From Cordilura impudica (Eukaryota; Arthropoda; Insecta; Diptera; Scathophagidae), in assembly GCA_963682025.1 (NCBI GenBank), contig OY821521.1:116901604-116965603 (forward strand): DNA of 64,000 nt. The letters run 5' to 3'. The position numbers and the translations under genes are program-made. Of this stretch, positions 45,905 through 56,149 are shown piece by piece (position 1 is the stretch's first letter; every line of letters begins with the position of its first letter). The notes below the pieces were generated by a model. That model ran no database searches and was not told where the DNA came from. It saw nothing but the letters and a program-made list of their open reading frames with translations.

Positions 45905-48900
45905 TTATTTTGTCTGTTTTCTTAATCTACATTTGTGTATTTTCTTTTTGCCTCTAGTTACTATAGTAATATTGTTATTCTTATGAACTATCTGTTTGGA
46001 GAATCTTGGGGTTAATTTATTTCGCTTTGCCTCCTTCCTGAAAACAGTTTGGCCTTCGGAGTTGTCTTCTGGATTCTGTCTGGAAATGTTCGCATTTTCA
46101 ATTCTAGTTTCCGTTGCACTTTGGACTTTTTCCTGAATTTTCGGATACAGTTCGTCAAGGAAGATATTCAGTTTGGATAAATAGTCATGTTCGTTTGAAA
46201 AGTTCAATGTTTTCATGAATTTGTATGGTCGACCGAAAAAGAGTTCGTATGGTGTGAGTCTTGTTGTCGAGTGAATTGCGTTATTGTAAGTTATAAACGT
46301 TTCAAAAAGTATCTCCTCATGTTCTGTTGTGAGTCTATTCTCCTTTCTCTTGGATAGAATTAATCGGTATATTTCCGTCAGAGTGGAGTGTAACCTTTCT
46401 ACTGGAGAATTGCTACTGGTTTGTTGGAAGGACGTGATATGCAATTTAATTTGAAATTGCTTACAAAAGTCTTGAAAAATGTTTGCAACGAATTCAGAGC
46501 CTTGGTCACAGACAACCATTTTTGGTATACCATATGTACTAATGTAACTTTTGAAAGCTTTAAGGACTGTTATGCTACTTCTGCAACTGAGAGTGTATCC
46601 CCAGGCAAATTTGGAACATTTATCGATAACAGTGAGGATTTGGCTATTGTTTATGGTGTAAATATCGATGTGGAGTATTTCAAGGGGTTTTAATGGGGTT
46701 TCCGGGGTTACGAATTTTAGCTTGGGGGGATTTCGGTCGTATTTAAGAGTTTTACATTTTTCGCAGTTGTTCAAGGTTTTCGTAATTTTGTCCCTCATGT
46801 TGGGAAAATAATATTTCCTTTTCAGATGTAACAGTGTTTCGTTTATTCCCCTATGATTTGAGCGTTCGTGATAATCGCGAATTGTTTTCTCCTGGTTATC
46901 TTCCATTGTTATGTCCTCAAGAATTTCTGTACACCTGACAAGGCGGAATGTCCTGGCTTGAGAAAAGTATTTGGAGAATGTTGCCTGTACTATTAAGAAG
47001 ATGTTGTCATCTGTGTAAATGGCTGTTTGTTTATTGGGAGAAAAGTATTTTCTAAATATGTCTAACATGATTTCCTCGCTAAATAGTTCCCTACGTAGGA
47101 TCCTTCTCTGTTTATTTCTAAAAATAGTCTCAACGGTCATTGGGGATCCTGTTTCCTTTGTTTCAAGAATGATTTGTAGGTTAAATTCATTCAAAGGTTT
47201 CTCGGAGATAGGGATACCGTCATCCAAGTTTTCGTCTGCACTGTGAATTGTATTTGTGTTATTGAAAAGTTCTTGACTGTTTCCCTCTGATGACTCATTT
47301 ATTTTGACACGGCTGAGAGCATCAGCATTTGTATTATGTTTACCTTTTTTATAGATAATTTCATAATCATATTCCTCCAATTTTAACCTCCATCTTACTA
47401 GTTTGGAGTTGGGTTCTTTCAAGTTCATCACCCAGGTAAGAGGTTTGTGGTCCGTAAAAATTTTGAATTTCCTTCCAAAAAGGTAAGGACGGAAATATTT
47501 GACCGCCCAAACTATAGCAAGTAACTCCTTCTCTATTGTGGAGTAGTTACATTCGGTTTGTGATAGTGTGCGACTCGCGAAACAAATTGGTTTGTCGCTT
47601 CCTATATGACCTTGGGATAAGACCGCTCCCAATGCGATGTTACTTGCGTCCGTTGTAAGGATGAATGGTTTAGTGAAATCAGGGTGTTGGAGAATAGGGT
47701 CGTTCATTAATAAATCTTTACAGGTTTTGAATGCTTCGATGTAGTTTTGGTTCATTGTAATGGTTGCGCCCTTTTTTAAACATAGAGTAAGGGGTTTGGT
47801 AAGTTTGGCCAAATCTTTAATGAACTTACGGTAATAACCAATAAGTCCCAAGAAGGCTTTAATCTCGGTACGGGTTCTAGGTGTTGGGAAGTTTTTTATT
47901 GCTTCGATTTTTGCCGGGTTTGGTTTAATCCCTTCTGAATTTATGATGTGCCCTAAAAAGGATATTTCCTTCCTGAGGAACTCGCACTTATCCATTTGAA
48001 TTTTAAAATTAGCCTCTCTGAGTCTCTCGAATACTTGAGTTATGCTTTCCAAATGTTCTTGTAAGGACGTAGAGTAAATGATGATATCGTCAAGGTAAAC
48101 GAGACATATTTTTCCCACTAGATCCTTTAAGACGTTATCCATTACTCTCTGAAATGTACTTGGGGCATTTTTCAAACCGAATGGCATCCTAGTAAATTCA
48201 TAGTGACCATTTTCCACTGTAAAGGCTGTTTTTTGTATGTGTCTAGGATCCATCTCGATTTGGTGGAAACCGCTGGCCAGATCTAATGTAGTGAAATACA
48301 AGCATCTGCCAAGTTTGTCTAATATCTCAGATATATTTGGTATTGGGTATCTGTCGGATATAGTTTTGTCGTTGAGTTTCCTATAGTCGATCACTAATCT
48401 CCATTTTTCATTACCGTGGATGTCAGTTTTTTTAGGAACTATCCATACTGGAGAGCTCCAGGGTGAATAGCTATGCTGAATGATATTATGTTCCAGCATC
48501 TTGTTTATTTGTGTTTGTATTTCCTGTTTATGTACGTACGGGTATCTGTATGATTTTGTATAAATGGGAATGTCGTCGTTGGTAATTATTTTATGTTTTA
48601 TCTTGTTAGTAAATGAAAGTGGTTCGTTCTCCTTGTAAATAAGATCGCTAAATTTCCTACACAGTTTCACAATTTTTCTTCGTTCTTCGTTATTGAGTTG
48701 ATCCGTTCTTAATAGATCATTCAAATTTAATGGAGTTGACTGATCATTTGTGATTTCAGTATTACTATAACTAACGTTAAAATTGTTTAGTTCGATGTAA
48801 TTTGTTGCATCGTATTGCTCAGCGATCAATGGGGATTCTAATAAAAATGTTTGGTCTACATGCGAGAAATTTGTTATCTCGACGTAGCCACGCCCGAGTC

Positions 48901-49464
48901 TAACATTGTACAAACCTGGACTAACGAAAAGCTTAGGGTTCAATTCAATGGAATTTATGTAGACAGTGCCATTCTGCTTATTAATGGGTAATTCTACTAG
49001 TATTTTCGAATTTGCTGGTATATTTAGAATACCAGTTGATTGATTAGTTTTAAGGTTGATATTATTAATGGCATTACCTGTAATTAGGGTTCTGTTCACG
49101 AGGTCAATTTTGGCGTTAAGCAAAAGTAATGTGTCCATACCCAAAAGGCCATCGAAGAAATTATGGAACTTGAAAATGAGAAATTTGAATGATCCTGTTT
49201 GATTAAATTCCGAAAATGTTGGTAATATTGTTTGTTTGTTTACTTGGTAGCTTTTGAAAACGGTCGTAATTGTGATTGGGTCACATTTAATTTGATCTTT
49301 GGGTAAAATGTATTCGGGGTTTATAAAAGACGAAGATGCTCCAGTGTCTAAAAGAAATTTAAGGGGTTTGCCAGAAGGTAGATGTATTGTTATGTAGGGT
49401 AAGGTTGATGGATGTTTCGCTGGGTCTATGTAGCCGGTTGGTTGTTCGAGGCTGTGGTAAAAAA
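45905..49464 (-). CDS. pol: Errantivirus Pol (protease, RT, RNase H, integrase)
   Basis: Open frame in the -1 register to gag, entered at the T7 run at 49459-49465. Protease comes first (KFLLDTGASSSF at about 49345-49375, then DGLLGMD). The 1079-residue reading from the TTG at 49144 starts inside the protease. Numbering from there, RT spans about 160-400 (VIDYRKLND, MPFGLKNAPSTFQR, YLDD at about 350), and RNase H has TTDAS near 489 and FTDHKPLTW. The integrase has an HHCC zinc finger (about 749-787), Asp in HIDIY, Asp in VCDQGSEF, and Glu in SPVERLH (about 906). No internal stop or frameshift was seen. The stop lies 8 nt before the env frame opens. Confidence 0.93.
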
Positions 49465-50787
49465 ATTTTGGGTTTCCTCAATGTTGGTCGGTTCAGTATT
49501 GTAATGTTCATCTAATTGTCGTTTATCATCATCGGAGGTACTTGGTCCGTTTAAATGGGGGTTATCAAAAAAAATATCTCGTTGGCGAGAATTTTGATCA
49601 CTGTTGAAGTTGTTTGGGTCGTTATCGATATACTTATCCAATTGCTGGTAATTGTTGGAAGAGATTGTCTCATGGAAATTGAAATTTGGGTTTCCAGCAA
49701 ACCGGGTTTGCTGACTAGGGCTCGCTTTTATTTGTGGAATGTTTTGGTGCCTGAAATTGTTTGGAGGATATTGGTTCCTAAAATTTTGATTAATCTGTTG
49801 GGGCTGTTGTTGTCTATTCGGAGGTTGGTATTTTTGATCCCTGCGATCGTAATTCCGCTGCCAATTATGGTTCCAGTTAGTCGGTTGGGGCTGTTGTTGT
49901 CTACGCGGAGGTTGGTATTTTTGATCCCTGTGAAAGGGGTTATCATATGGTTTGTATTGGGAGTAGTACCCTTTATTGGATGTTGGAACTCTTTGGTAAG
50001 AAATATTCTGTTCCTTTATGCAACAGGATAGTGCTGTGGAAAGTGAAGTTGGTTGCATTGCCCTTACTCTCGATCCTAGTGGTTCATTAAGTCCACTAAG
50101 GAAAGAGTTTAGGCACATCTCAGAGTAAAGGCACTTTTTTGCGTCAATGACTCTAGTATCTTTTTCGTGAATGAGTATGTTGTTGCAAAGGGCGGATTGG
50201 AGTTCAATAATTTCTCCGTAGAAAGACTCAATAGTTTTGTTAAATTGTTTAACGGTATGTAGGTCTCTTATTAGAGACGTTTCGGTCCGTTTGTCGGAGT
50301 AATGTAGAACGAGATTGTTCTTTATATCGTCCCAAATGAGCGGAGTCCCATACATATTAAGGACCTCATTTGCCTGTCCTTCAATCTTGTTTCGTATGGC
50401 CCTTAGTAAAATTTGGCCGTAAGGAGTATTGTCTGTACCCCGTATGTAAAGAAGGATTTCCTCAACGTTGTTAAGGAATTCATAAAGGAGTCTAGGATTA
50501 CCGTCGAATTTCGGCAAATCCTTAATCGCATCGGGTATTCTCAATGAATTGAAAATATCGATTTGATTATCCGCTTGGTTTTGTGTGGGTTGCTCCGTTG
50601 ACATTGTGTCGGAAATGGAACAAGAACTAAGGTCCGAAATGGTCGAGTTACTTTTGGTGAGACTTGTATCTGACTTCTCAGCGAAGGTAGAATTATTGTT
50701 TTCAGGGATAGATGTCAAGCTAGCAAACTTCCTTAGCTTATAAGGAATGAAACGGAGTTTCTGTTTTGGTTCTTTACTATTCGGCAT
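49426..50787 (-). CDS. gag: Errantivirus Gag
   Basis: 453 residues from a true ATG at 50787. After an Arg/Lys- and Ser-rich N-terminus comes a capsid-like region (about 80-270; PKFDGNPRLLYEFLNNVEE and SALCNNILIHEKDTRV). A Gln/Arg/Asn/Pro-rich tail with two copies of a DQKYQPPRRQQQPQP-like repeat (about 290-340) follows, with no CCHC zinc knuckle, as in other errantiviral Gags where the basic tail binds RNA. The C-terminus overlaps the pol frame by about 39 nt. Confidence 0.88.
   Translation of the reverse strand: MPNSKEPKQKLRFIPYKLRKFASLTSIPENNNSTFAEKSDTSLTKSNSTISDLSSCSISDTMSTEQPTQNQADNQIDIFNSLRIPDAIKDLPKFDGNPRLLYEFLNNVEEILLYIRGTDNTPYGQILLRAIRNKIEGQANEVLNMYGTPLIWDDIKNNLVLHYSDKRTETSLIRDLHTVKQFNKTIESFYGEIIELQSALCNNILIHEKDTRVIDAKKCLYSEMCLNSFLSGLNEPLGSRVRAMQPTSLSTALSCCIKEQNISYQRVPTSNKGYYSQYKPYDNPFHRDQKYQPPRRQQQPQPTNWNHNWQRNYDRRDQKYQPPNRQQQPQQINQNFRNQYPPNNFRHQNIPQIKASPSQQTRFAGNPNFNFHETISSNNYQQLDKYIDNDPNNFNSDQNSRQRDIFFDNPHLNGPSTSDDDKRQLDEHYNTEPTNIEETQNFFTTASNNQPAT
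49459..49465 (-). promoter_or_regulatory. Probable -1 ribosomal frameshift site (T7)
   Basis: In the gag register the run reads T TTT TTT, a slippery heptamer for -1 frameshifting, about 10 codons before the gag stop. The -1 frame is open from here through protease with no stop, so slippage would give Gag-Pol. Confidence 0.65.
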
Positions 50788-51763
50788 AAAAGAAAATTTG
50801 GCTATTTAGTCTAACTTGGTATTTAAGGTATGTTGTTAGCGATTGGATATTTAATTTATAGATTCGTACCGATATACCTTCGATACTATTTTTTTTTCAA
50901 TTGAAATCGCTTTTATTCTGTTTCTTTTATATATATATATTTTATTTATTTTTTTTTAATTTGTATCGATATGCCTTCGGTACAAGTATATGTATCTTCC
51001 TATTAAAATTTCACGAATTTTCGTTTCAAATACTGAGTTTTAATTGTGTACCGATATACCTTCGATACTTTTTTTTTTCAATTGAAATCGCTTTTATTCT
51101 GTTTCTTTTATATATATATTTTTTTTTTTTTTTTTTTTAAATTTGTATCGATATGCCTTCGATACAAGTGTATGTATCTTCTTATTAAAATTTCATGTAT
51201 TTTCGTTTCAAATACTGAGTTTTAATTGTGTACCGATATGCCCTCGATACTATTAAAATCTCATGTATTATAGCAAGTTAAATATTTAGCTTATTATATT
51301 TTCTTTACTTAAGGTTAAATTATTTCATTTATCTTGTTTTTTTTTTTCTACTTAAAAAAAAAATATTTTACAAACAATTTTATTTTACTATTGTGTATAC
51401 AACATCACAAAAACACTTACATGCACCCGATCAGGAATATTAAGATGAACCACATGCTATGGTGATTGTGCTGTTGTTATCCTTGTTATTGGGAGTGGGG
51501 TTCCAGTGAATTAAGGGTAAAAACCCACGGTTGTTTAACTCGATGTCGTCTTTTGAGTTTGGTTGCCTTCTGGTGAATTTGAAAGTCTTTTTTTTTACTT
51601 TTCCTTTTTTTTTCAGGAATATTTTTCTTTTTAGAACACTTAAGTTGTTTTTTTTTTTCTGTGTTTTTATATACGGTTTATTTTATTATATATATTCTTT
51701 TTCTCTTCTTATTTGTAAAAAAAAGGACACTTTTTAAAAAAGACACCGAAACCGTTCACTGAA
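50788..51763 (-). promoter_or_regulatory. Errantivirus leader with tandem palindromic motif
   Basis: Untranslated leader rich in T runs. A 21-bp motif with arms GTAYCGA and TCGRTAC around a TATRCCY centre occurs five times: 50866-50886, 50963-50983, 51048-51068, 51145-51165 and 51230-51250. The start-to-start distances are 97, 85, 97 and 85, so it is a 182-bp tandem repeat carrying two motifs per period. Position between primer site and gag is the same as the Su(Hw) insulator cluster in Drosophila gypsy, but the motif is different. Confidence 0.75.
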
Positions 51764-51778
51764 CTATTGACTGCGCCA
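51764..51778 (-). promoter_or_regulatory. Primer binding site, tRNA-Ser type
   Basis: On the element strand TGGCGCAGTCAATAG directly abuts the 5' LTR. TGGCGCAGTC is the tRNA-Ser type site used by 17.6/297/ZAM-like elements. Confidence 0.85.
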
Positions 51779-52275
51779 GTTATGATATGTAAGCTATCAG
51801 GGTGTAAAAGAAAACACAACTTGTTCTTTTCTGAACTCAACACACACTAATTTTATTTTTGATATTGTTCTTATAGTAACTTAACTTAACAAAAAAAAGG
51901 GGATACAAGAAAGTAATGAAAGTAAATAAAAATGCATTCTAAAGTTTCCAAGAATTTGGGTAAACAAAATTAGTTGATAATAAAAATTACATTCCATAAT
52001 TAACAAGAATTTGAATAAATAAAATTTAGTTTGACCTAAAATTAATTGCTTATTATGTTCATGTTGCAATTGCCATTTAAGTGGATTTAAAGTGGTTTAA
52101 AGAATTCTCAGAACTGATTTGTAAATATTTATTGATACAATGTAATGATTGATATGGGTAATGAACTAAAGTGTATTGTATAATGTGCGTTGTTCAGCAT
52201 TATGCCCTCCGTGGTTTTGGTGGTGGTAGTGTAGTGATGGTTGTTGTTGTTGTTGGTGTGCTGGGTGTCGTAACT
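51778..52275 (-). repeat. 5' LTR of the 8.5-kb errantivirus (498 bp)
   Basis: Same ends as the 3' LTR and no other difference noticed apart from one TTG fewer in the GTT/TTG microsatellite. It is expected to contain the promoter; no TATA box was assigned with confidence. Confidence 0.93.
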
Positions 52276-52279
52276 CGGG

Positions 52280-52655
52280 CTACAAGGACTCGCCGCTTTC
52301 TAATTAAGCAATGGCGTGCTGTAGCTTCAGTAACCCGTATCTTTTGCGCAGAATTTGCAGCTGATAGTCACATTGCCAGCACTTTGAGCAGAAATGGTAA
52401 CATCGTTTACATTAGACGGATCTTCCACAACATTAGCATCAGACTTTACACAATATCATTTGACTTCTGGTTCTAATTTGGAATCGACATTTAGTTTCGG
52501 CATTAGATTTGACATAAATTTTAGGGATGGCCACAATAGCTTCAGGGGGTTGAACAGCGGCTTCAATAATTGCAGCGGTGACTTCCCGACTCAAAACAGC
52601 GGTAGCGAAATTTTTGCGCCAAAATTTTTTATTCCATCCAGCATCTGTTGCTTAA
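52280..52655 (-). pseudogene. Unidentified coding-like fragment, right half (split by provirus)
   Basis: Continuation of 43577-43777 across the provirus. On the minus strand, frames reading LSREVTAAIIEAAVQPPEAI then AIPKIYVKSNAETKC (about 52440-52600) and NDVTISAQSAGNVTISCKFC (about 52340-52410) are open in turn. Codon use looks coding and the patch is richer in G+C, but the frames change at least twice. No family recognised. It could be an old host-gene pseudogene or an unlisted element. Confidence 0.35.
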
Positions 52656-52702
52656 ACATATGGAAGATCATTTTTCATATAGGACATTTTAATATTTTTT
52701 TG

Positions 52703-52990
52703 ATACCCTCCACACCTCAGTGGCAGAGCGTATGTATAGGTTTGTCATTCCGTTTGTAACGCATAGAAAAACTAATTTCCGACCCTATGGAGTATATATA
52801 TTCTTAATCATTATCACAGCTCGAGTCGATATAGCGATGTCCGTCTGTCTGTTGAAATCACGCTCATTCACAAAAAAAAAAAAAACCATTTAACTGGGTA
52901 AAGTTACGATAGAATCACTTGCCATTATTCCCACCAGTTTGGTATTTAAAATGGGGTAAATCGGGCATCATTGTGCATACGAGCAAAAAT
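52703..52990 (+). repeat. Dispersed fly repeat with ATACCCTCCAC end
   Basis: ATACCCTCCACACCTCAGTG foldback, 'gtttgtcattccgtttgtaa', and 'gatatagcgatgtccgtctg', closest to the 31120 copy. Ends around 'gatcgagcaa'-like text and runs into unrelated sequence. Confidence 0.7.
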
Positions 52991-53205
52991 ATGCAGATAC
53001 ATCTAAAAAAACATAAAACCCAATGTGTTTGTTGTAAAATTTAGTGGTTGAACATAATTGTTGTCACAGATAAAAAAAAGCCACGAACAAATGATGCAAT
53101 CATACCAACAACACACAACTATCATGAGCTATGTTAGTAGTATTGCCACATATTTTTTTTATCGTTATAACGATATAATAAAAAAATCGCCAATATGAAC
53201 AAAAA
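52991..53205. other. AT-rich spacer, no feature seen
   Basis: Short foldback 'atcgttataacgat' at about 53160-53173; nothing else recognised. Confidence 0.3.
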
Positions 53206-53690
53206 TATAATCCCTAATGAAAAAGGAAAAATGAAAATTGAAAAGTGAAAAATGGAAATGGAAAATGAAAACTGAAAACTTAAATATTAAATATTAAAAA
53301 TTAAAAATTAAAAGTTAAAAAATTAAAAATTAAAAATTAAAAATTAAAAATTGAAAATGAAAAATGGAAAATGAAAAATAAAAAATGGGAAATGAAAATT
53401 GAAAAATTAAAAATTAAAAACGAAACATGAGAAACGAAAAATGAAAATTGAAAAATGAAAAATTAAAAACGAAACAAGAAAAATTAAAAGTGAAAAATGA
53501 AAAATTAAAAACTAAAAATTAAAAATGAAAATTGAAAATGATAAATGGAAAAAGAGAAATGGAAAATGGAAGATTAAAAATGAAAAATAGAAAATGAAAA
53601 TTGAAAAATGAGAAATTGAAGATTAGAAATTAAAACCTAAAAATTAAAAGTTAGAAATTAGAAATTAAAAATTCAAAATTAAAAATTATA
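53206..53690 (+). repeat. Degenerate A-rich simple repeat (AAAAATT / GAAAAAT)
   Basis: About 480 bp built from variants of a 6-8 bp word (aaaaatt, gaaaatg, aaaaacg) with very few C residues on this strand. Locally regular (53290-53350), elsewhere drifted. No coding potential. Confidence 0.85.
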
Positions 53691-53780
53691 TACCACACGT
53701 GAGTTTTAAGGCTTAATAAAAAAATTATATCTTTTAAAAATATTTGTTGGTGGCGCGCCAATTGTGCTACAATAAGAAAT

Positions 53781-54780
53781 TCAGAAAACTTTTTTTAAAC
53801 AATATATTTCATTATTTTTTTTATTGTATGGAGAATTCAATTTGATTGTACAGAAAATTTTGAAGATGATAGACCGTAAATGACCTCCATGCTCATACAC
53901 GCTTATGCGACACCTGATCAGAAAATTATTCAATGGGGGCTGAATGGTTGAAGTCGGGATCGCCTCAATTATTGTTTTAATGGACTGCTTCAATCCAGCC
54001 AAATTTCTTGGTTTCATTTTGTACACCTCCTGCTTGACATAACCCGAAAAAAAGTCTGGTGCAGTCAGATCAGGTAACTTTGGGGCCAGGAGTTTCTGGA
54101 TATTAATTTGCTTAGGAATTTTCGTTGGAGCTCCGCCATAACCGGTCTGGCTATGTGCGCAGTTGCTCCATCTTGCTGGAACCAAATGCTATTGCAACGG
54201 ATACATCTTCGGCGCAGTTCTTTTTATATCGTTCCCCATTGACAGTCACTGTTACGCCGTTTTCTTCAAAGAAGTATGGCCCCACAATGCACCTTGATGA
54301 AATTGCTCACAACACAGTGATTGGTTCTGGGTGCAGTTCTGTCTCATGGAGTATTTGTCGATTAGACTCACTCCATATACGACAATTTTGCTTGTTTACA
54401 TTGCCGTTTAGATCAAAATGGGCCTCATCAGACTTAAGTAAGCAATTTATCAAGCTGTTGTCTTCTTCGGCCATTTGAATCATATTTTTTTGCAAAATTC
54501 CAGCCGAGTAGGCAAATCCAGAGGGGGTAACTTGATTAAGACTTTTTACGGAAACAAGATTGGAATGACCGTCTCCTAATTCCAATTTGCGCCGATAAGT
54601 TTCGAGTCGAAACGCTTGGATGCTACAGCCCATTGTACCTTGAACCCAAACATAGGGATCTCGGCAAACATGTTTAGCAGCCTCATAGAGGCCCATCTAC
54701 TAGGAAAACCTCCGCCTAAATTTTCTTTGGACGGAAATGAAGGATTGAAAAGCATGGTACCGCTGCACAATCAAAATCCT
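53781..54780 (-). pseudogene. Tc1/mariner-superfamily transposase, decayed
   Basis: Minus strand. 54307-54696 contains SDEAHFDLNGNVNKQNCRIW and HETELHPEPITV, the first DDE aspartate region. 54185-54306 continues in another frame (GPYFFEENGVTVTVNGERY). 53781-54185 holds LPDLTAPDFFSGYVKQEVY, the third acidic motif region, and EHGGHLRSIIF near the C-terminus. The region with the second Asp is lost or shifted and the N-terminal HTH is missing. At least two frame breaks. I found no TIR pair. Confidence 0.85.
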
Positions 54781-55145
54781 AAGCATTGATTTTAATAAAT
54801 CTAAATAGTAACCTGCCAAATAAAATAGATAATTATGATCGGGGGTAGATAATTATGATCGGGGGCAGATACTTATGATCAGGGGGTGAGATTGGAGGGT
54901 AGAAAACCTGCGAGACTATATAAATAAAAAGATTTATTTTTTTTGTTGTTTTTCATTTAAAATATAAGTTTTTATTGATTAATTTCTTATTTTTAACTTA
55001 AAATTATTATATACATACATACATAGATATAAATACTAGTTATTATTAATATTAATAATTTCTGAAAAGAAAAAAGAAATGCTACATTATATGCATGCAA
55101 TTACCCACAATATATTTCAAAATTAGAGAAATGTGATAACAATTT
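54781..55145. other. Spacer with a ~23-bp triple repeat
   Basis: At about 54832-54900 'gataattatgatcggggg' and variants occur three times in tandem. The rest is AT-rich with a TACA/CATA microsatellite at about 55013-55027. No gene. Confidence 0.5.
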
Positions 55146-55560
55146 CATCGTAAATTATAACCCTTTAATAAGCATGTGTAATAGGGCGGGTCGATTTAAA
55201 AATCGTCCAAGTGACAAGGAAAATCGTATTCTAGGGATCAAAATAAGAAACTTTGCCCCAGGAACCATACCTCTAAAACGAATTCTGATGTCCCGACTTT
55301 TGACCTGTCTGTCTGTCTGTCTCACTTTGACCCATTTAGAGTGCCCCAATCGAGTCCAAATGTATGATCGACCCACACTAACTTTGGAGGGCCGACCCAC
55401 CCATGCCAGTGGCACACTCCCTGGAATCCCCCTGGGGGGATCCCCATACAAACATTTCAAAAAATCACCATTTTTGTTTACAATTGGGCTGACTATGTTT
55501 GATTTAATATTAAAATTAACACTCATACGTATACGTATCTTCTACTCTGCTAATAAATAA
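55146..55560. repeat. GC-richer dispersed-repeat-like block
   Basis: Starts 'agggcgggtcgatttaaaaa' and contains 'tctgtctgtctgtctc' and several GACCCACC / CGACCC words. It reads as one of the short non-coding repeats of fly genomes and stands out in base composition. Open frames on both strands (55155-55560) mirror each other and are not protein-like. Assignment is by general appearance only. Confidence 0.35.
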
Positions 55561-55776
55561 TGACTATGTTAAGTTATTCAAAAAGATTGATCGGATGAGG
55601 GTAAATAATTTTAAAAAATTATTATTTGCTGATAACAAAAAATAAAAATGCGTCCCATATACAATTTGTAAATTATAGAACTAACGTTCCATAGTTTATA
55701 TTTAGAGTTAAATATATAATATATAAAAAAAATATTTTTTTTATGTAAGATGTCGGAGGAAATTCATTTATAATTA
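55561..55776. other. AT-rich spacer, no feature seen
   Basis: Runs of A/T without ORF or repeat structure that I could identify. Confidence 0.3.
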
Positions 55777-56149
55777 CTAGCAGATTCCAGCCCTCGAAAT
55801 TCGAGTGCAAATTCTAGGAAATTTTATTTTTTCATTAAATAAAGTCCCTAAATGTATGCTAATCAATTATAGCCAATTCACAAATCAACACAAAAAACAA
55901 ACTCATTTTTATTACAAAAACATTAACAAATTTAATAAACACACACATAGCATTATATAATTTTATGTGTTAGTAGCAAATTTAAATACAATTTACTCAA
56001 AATAAAGGAAAAAATTTAAAAATCTGTAAATATGCAAAACGGCTAAAAAGAAATACCTTTCAAATAATATACGTTTGGTCAAAATCGGGATAAAACGGTA
56101 GAACAAAACTTCGGTCACAAGAAACCGCCTAGCCTATTAATATTATAGA
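55777..56149 (-). mobile_element. Small non-autonomous Helitron, 373 bp
   Basis: On the minus strand it starts TCTATAATATTAATAGG (after A) and ends CTAG before T. A CTCGAATTTCGAG hairpin lies about 12-24 nt before the end. TC start, CTRR end, 3' hairpin and insertion between A and T without duplication are the Helitron hallmarks. The AT-rich interior encodes nothing. Confidence 0.7.

Larger units (their letters stand above)
43778..52275 (-). mobile_element. Full-length errantivirus (insect endogenous retrovirus), 8.5 kb
   Basis: Minus-strand provirus with LTRs at 43778-44278 and 51778-52275 and a 4-bp target duplication CGGG (43774-43777 and 52276-52279). Order on its own strand is LTR, tRNA-Ser primer site, long leader, gag, pol (-1 frame), env, polypurine tract, LTR. 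The LTRs appear to differ only by one TTG in a microsatellite. Gag, Pol and Env frames are all open, so insertion is recent. The layout and tRNA-Ser primer fit the 17.6/297/ZAM/tom branch of the gypsy group. Host and activity cannot be read from sequence alone. Confidence 0.92.

Noticed and set aside
45804..49144. TTG codons as real starts of Env (45804) and Pol (49144)
   Set aside because: Both frames continue upstream without a stop: Env to a hydrophobic leader, Pol through the protease to the slippery site. The TTG positions are artefacts of permissive start calling.
50866..51250. Su(Hw) insulator sites like those of Drosophila gypsy
   Set aside because: Position matches, but the motif lacks the TGCATA core expected for Su(Hw); reported instead as an unknown palindromic motif.
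55155..55560. Overlapping 123- and 128-residue ORFs on opposite strands
   Set aside because: They mirror each other over a GC-richer repeat block and neither has protein-like features.
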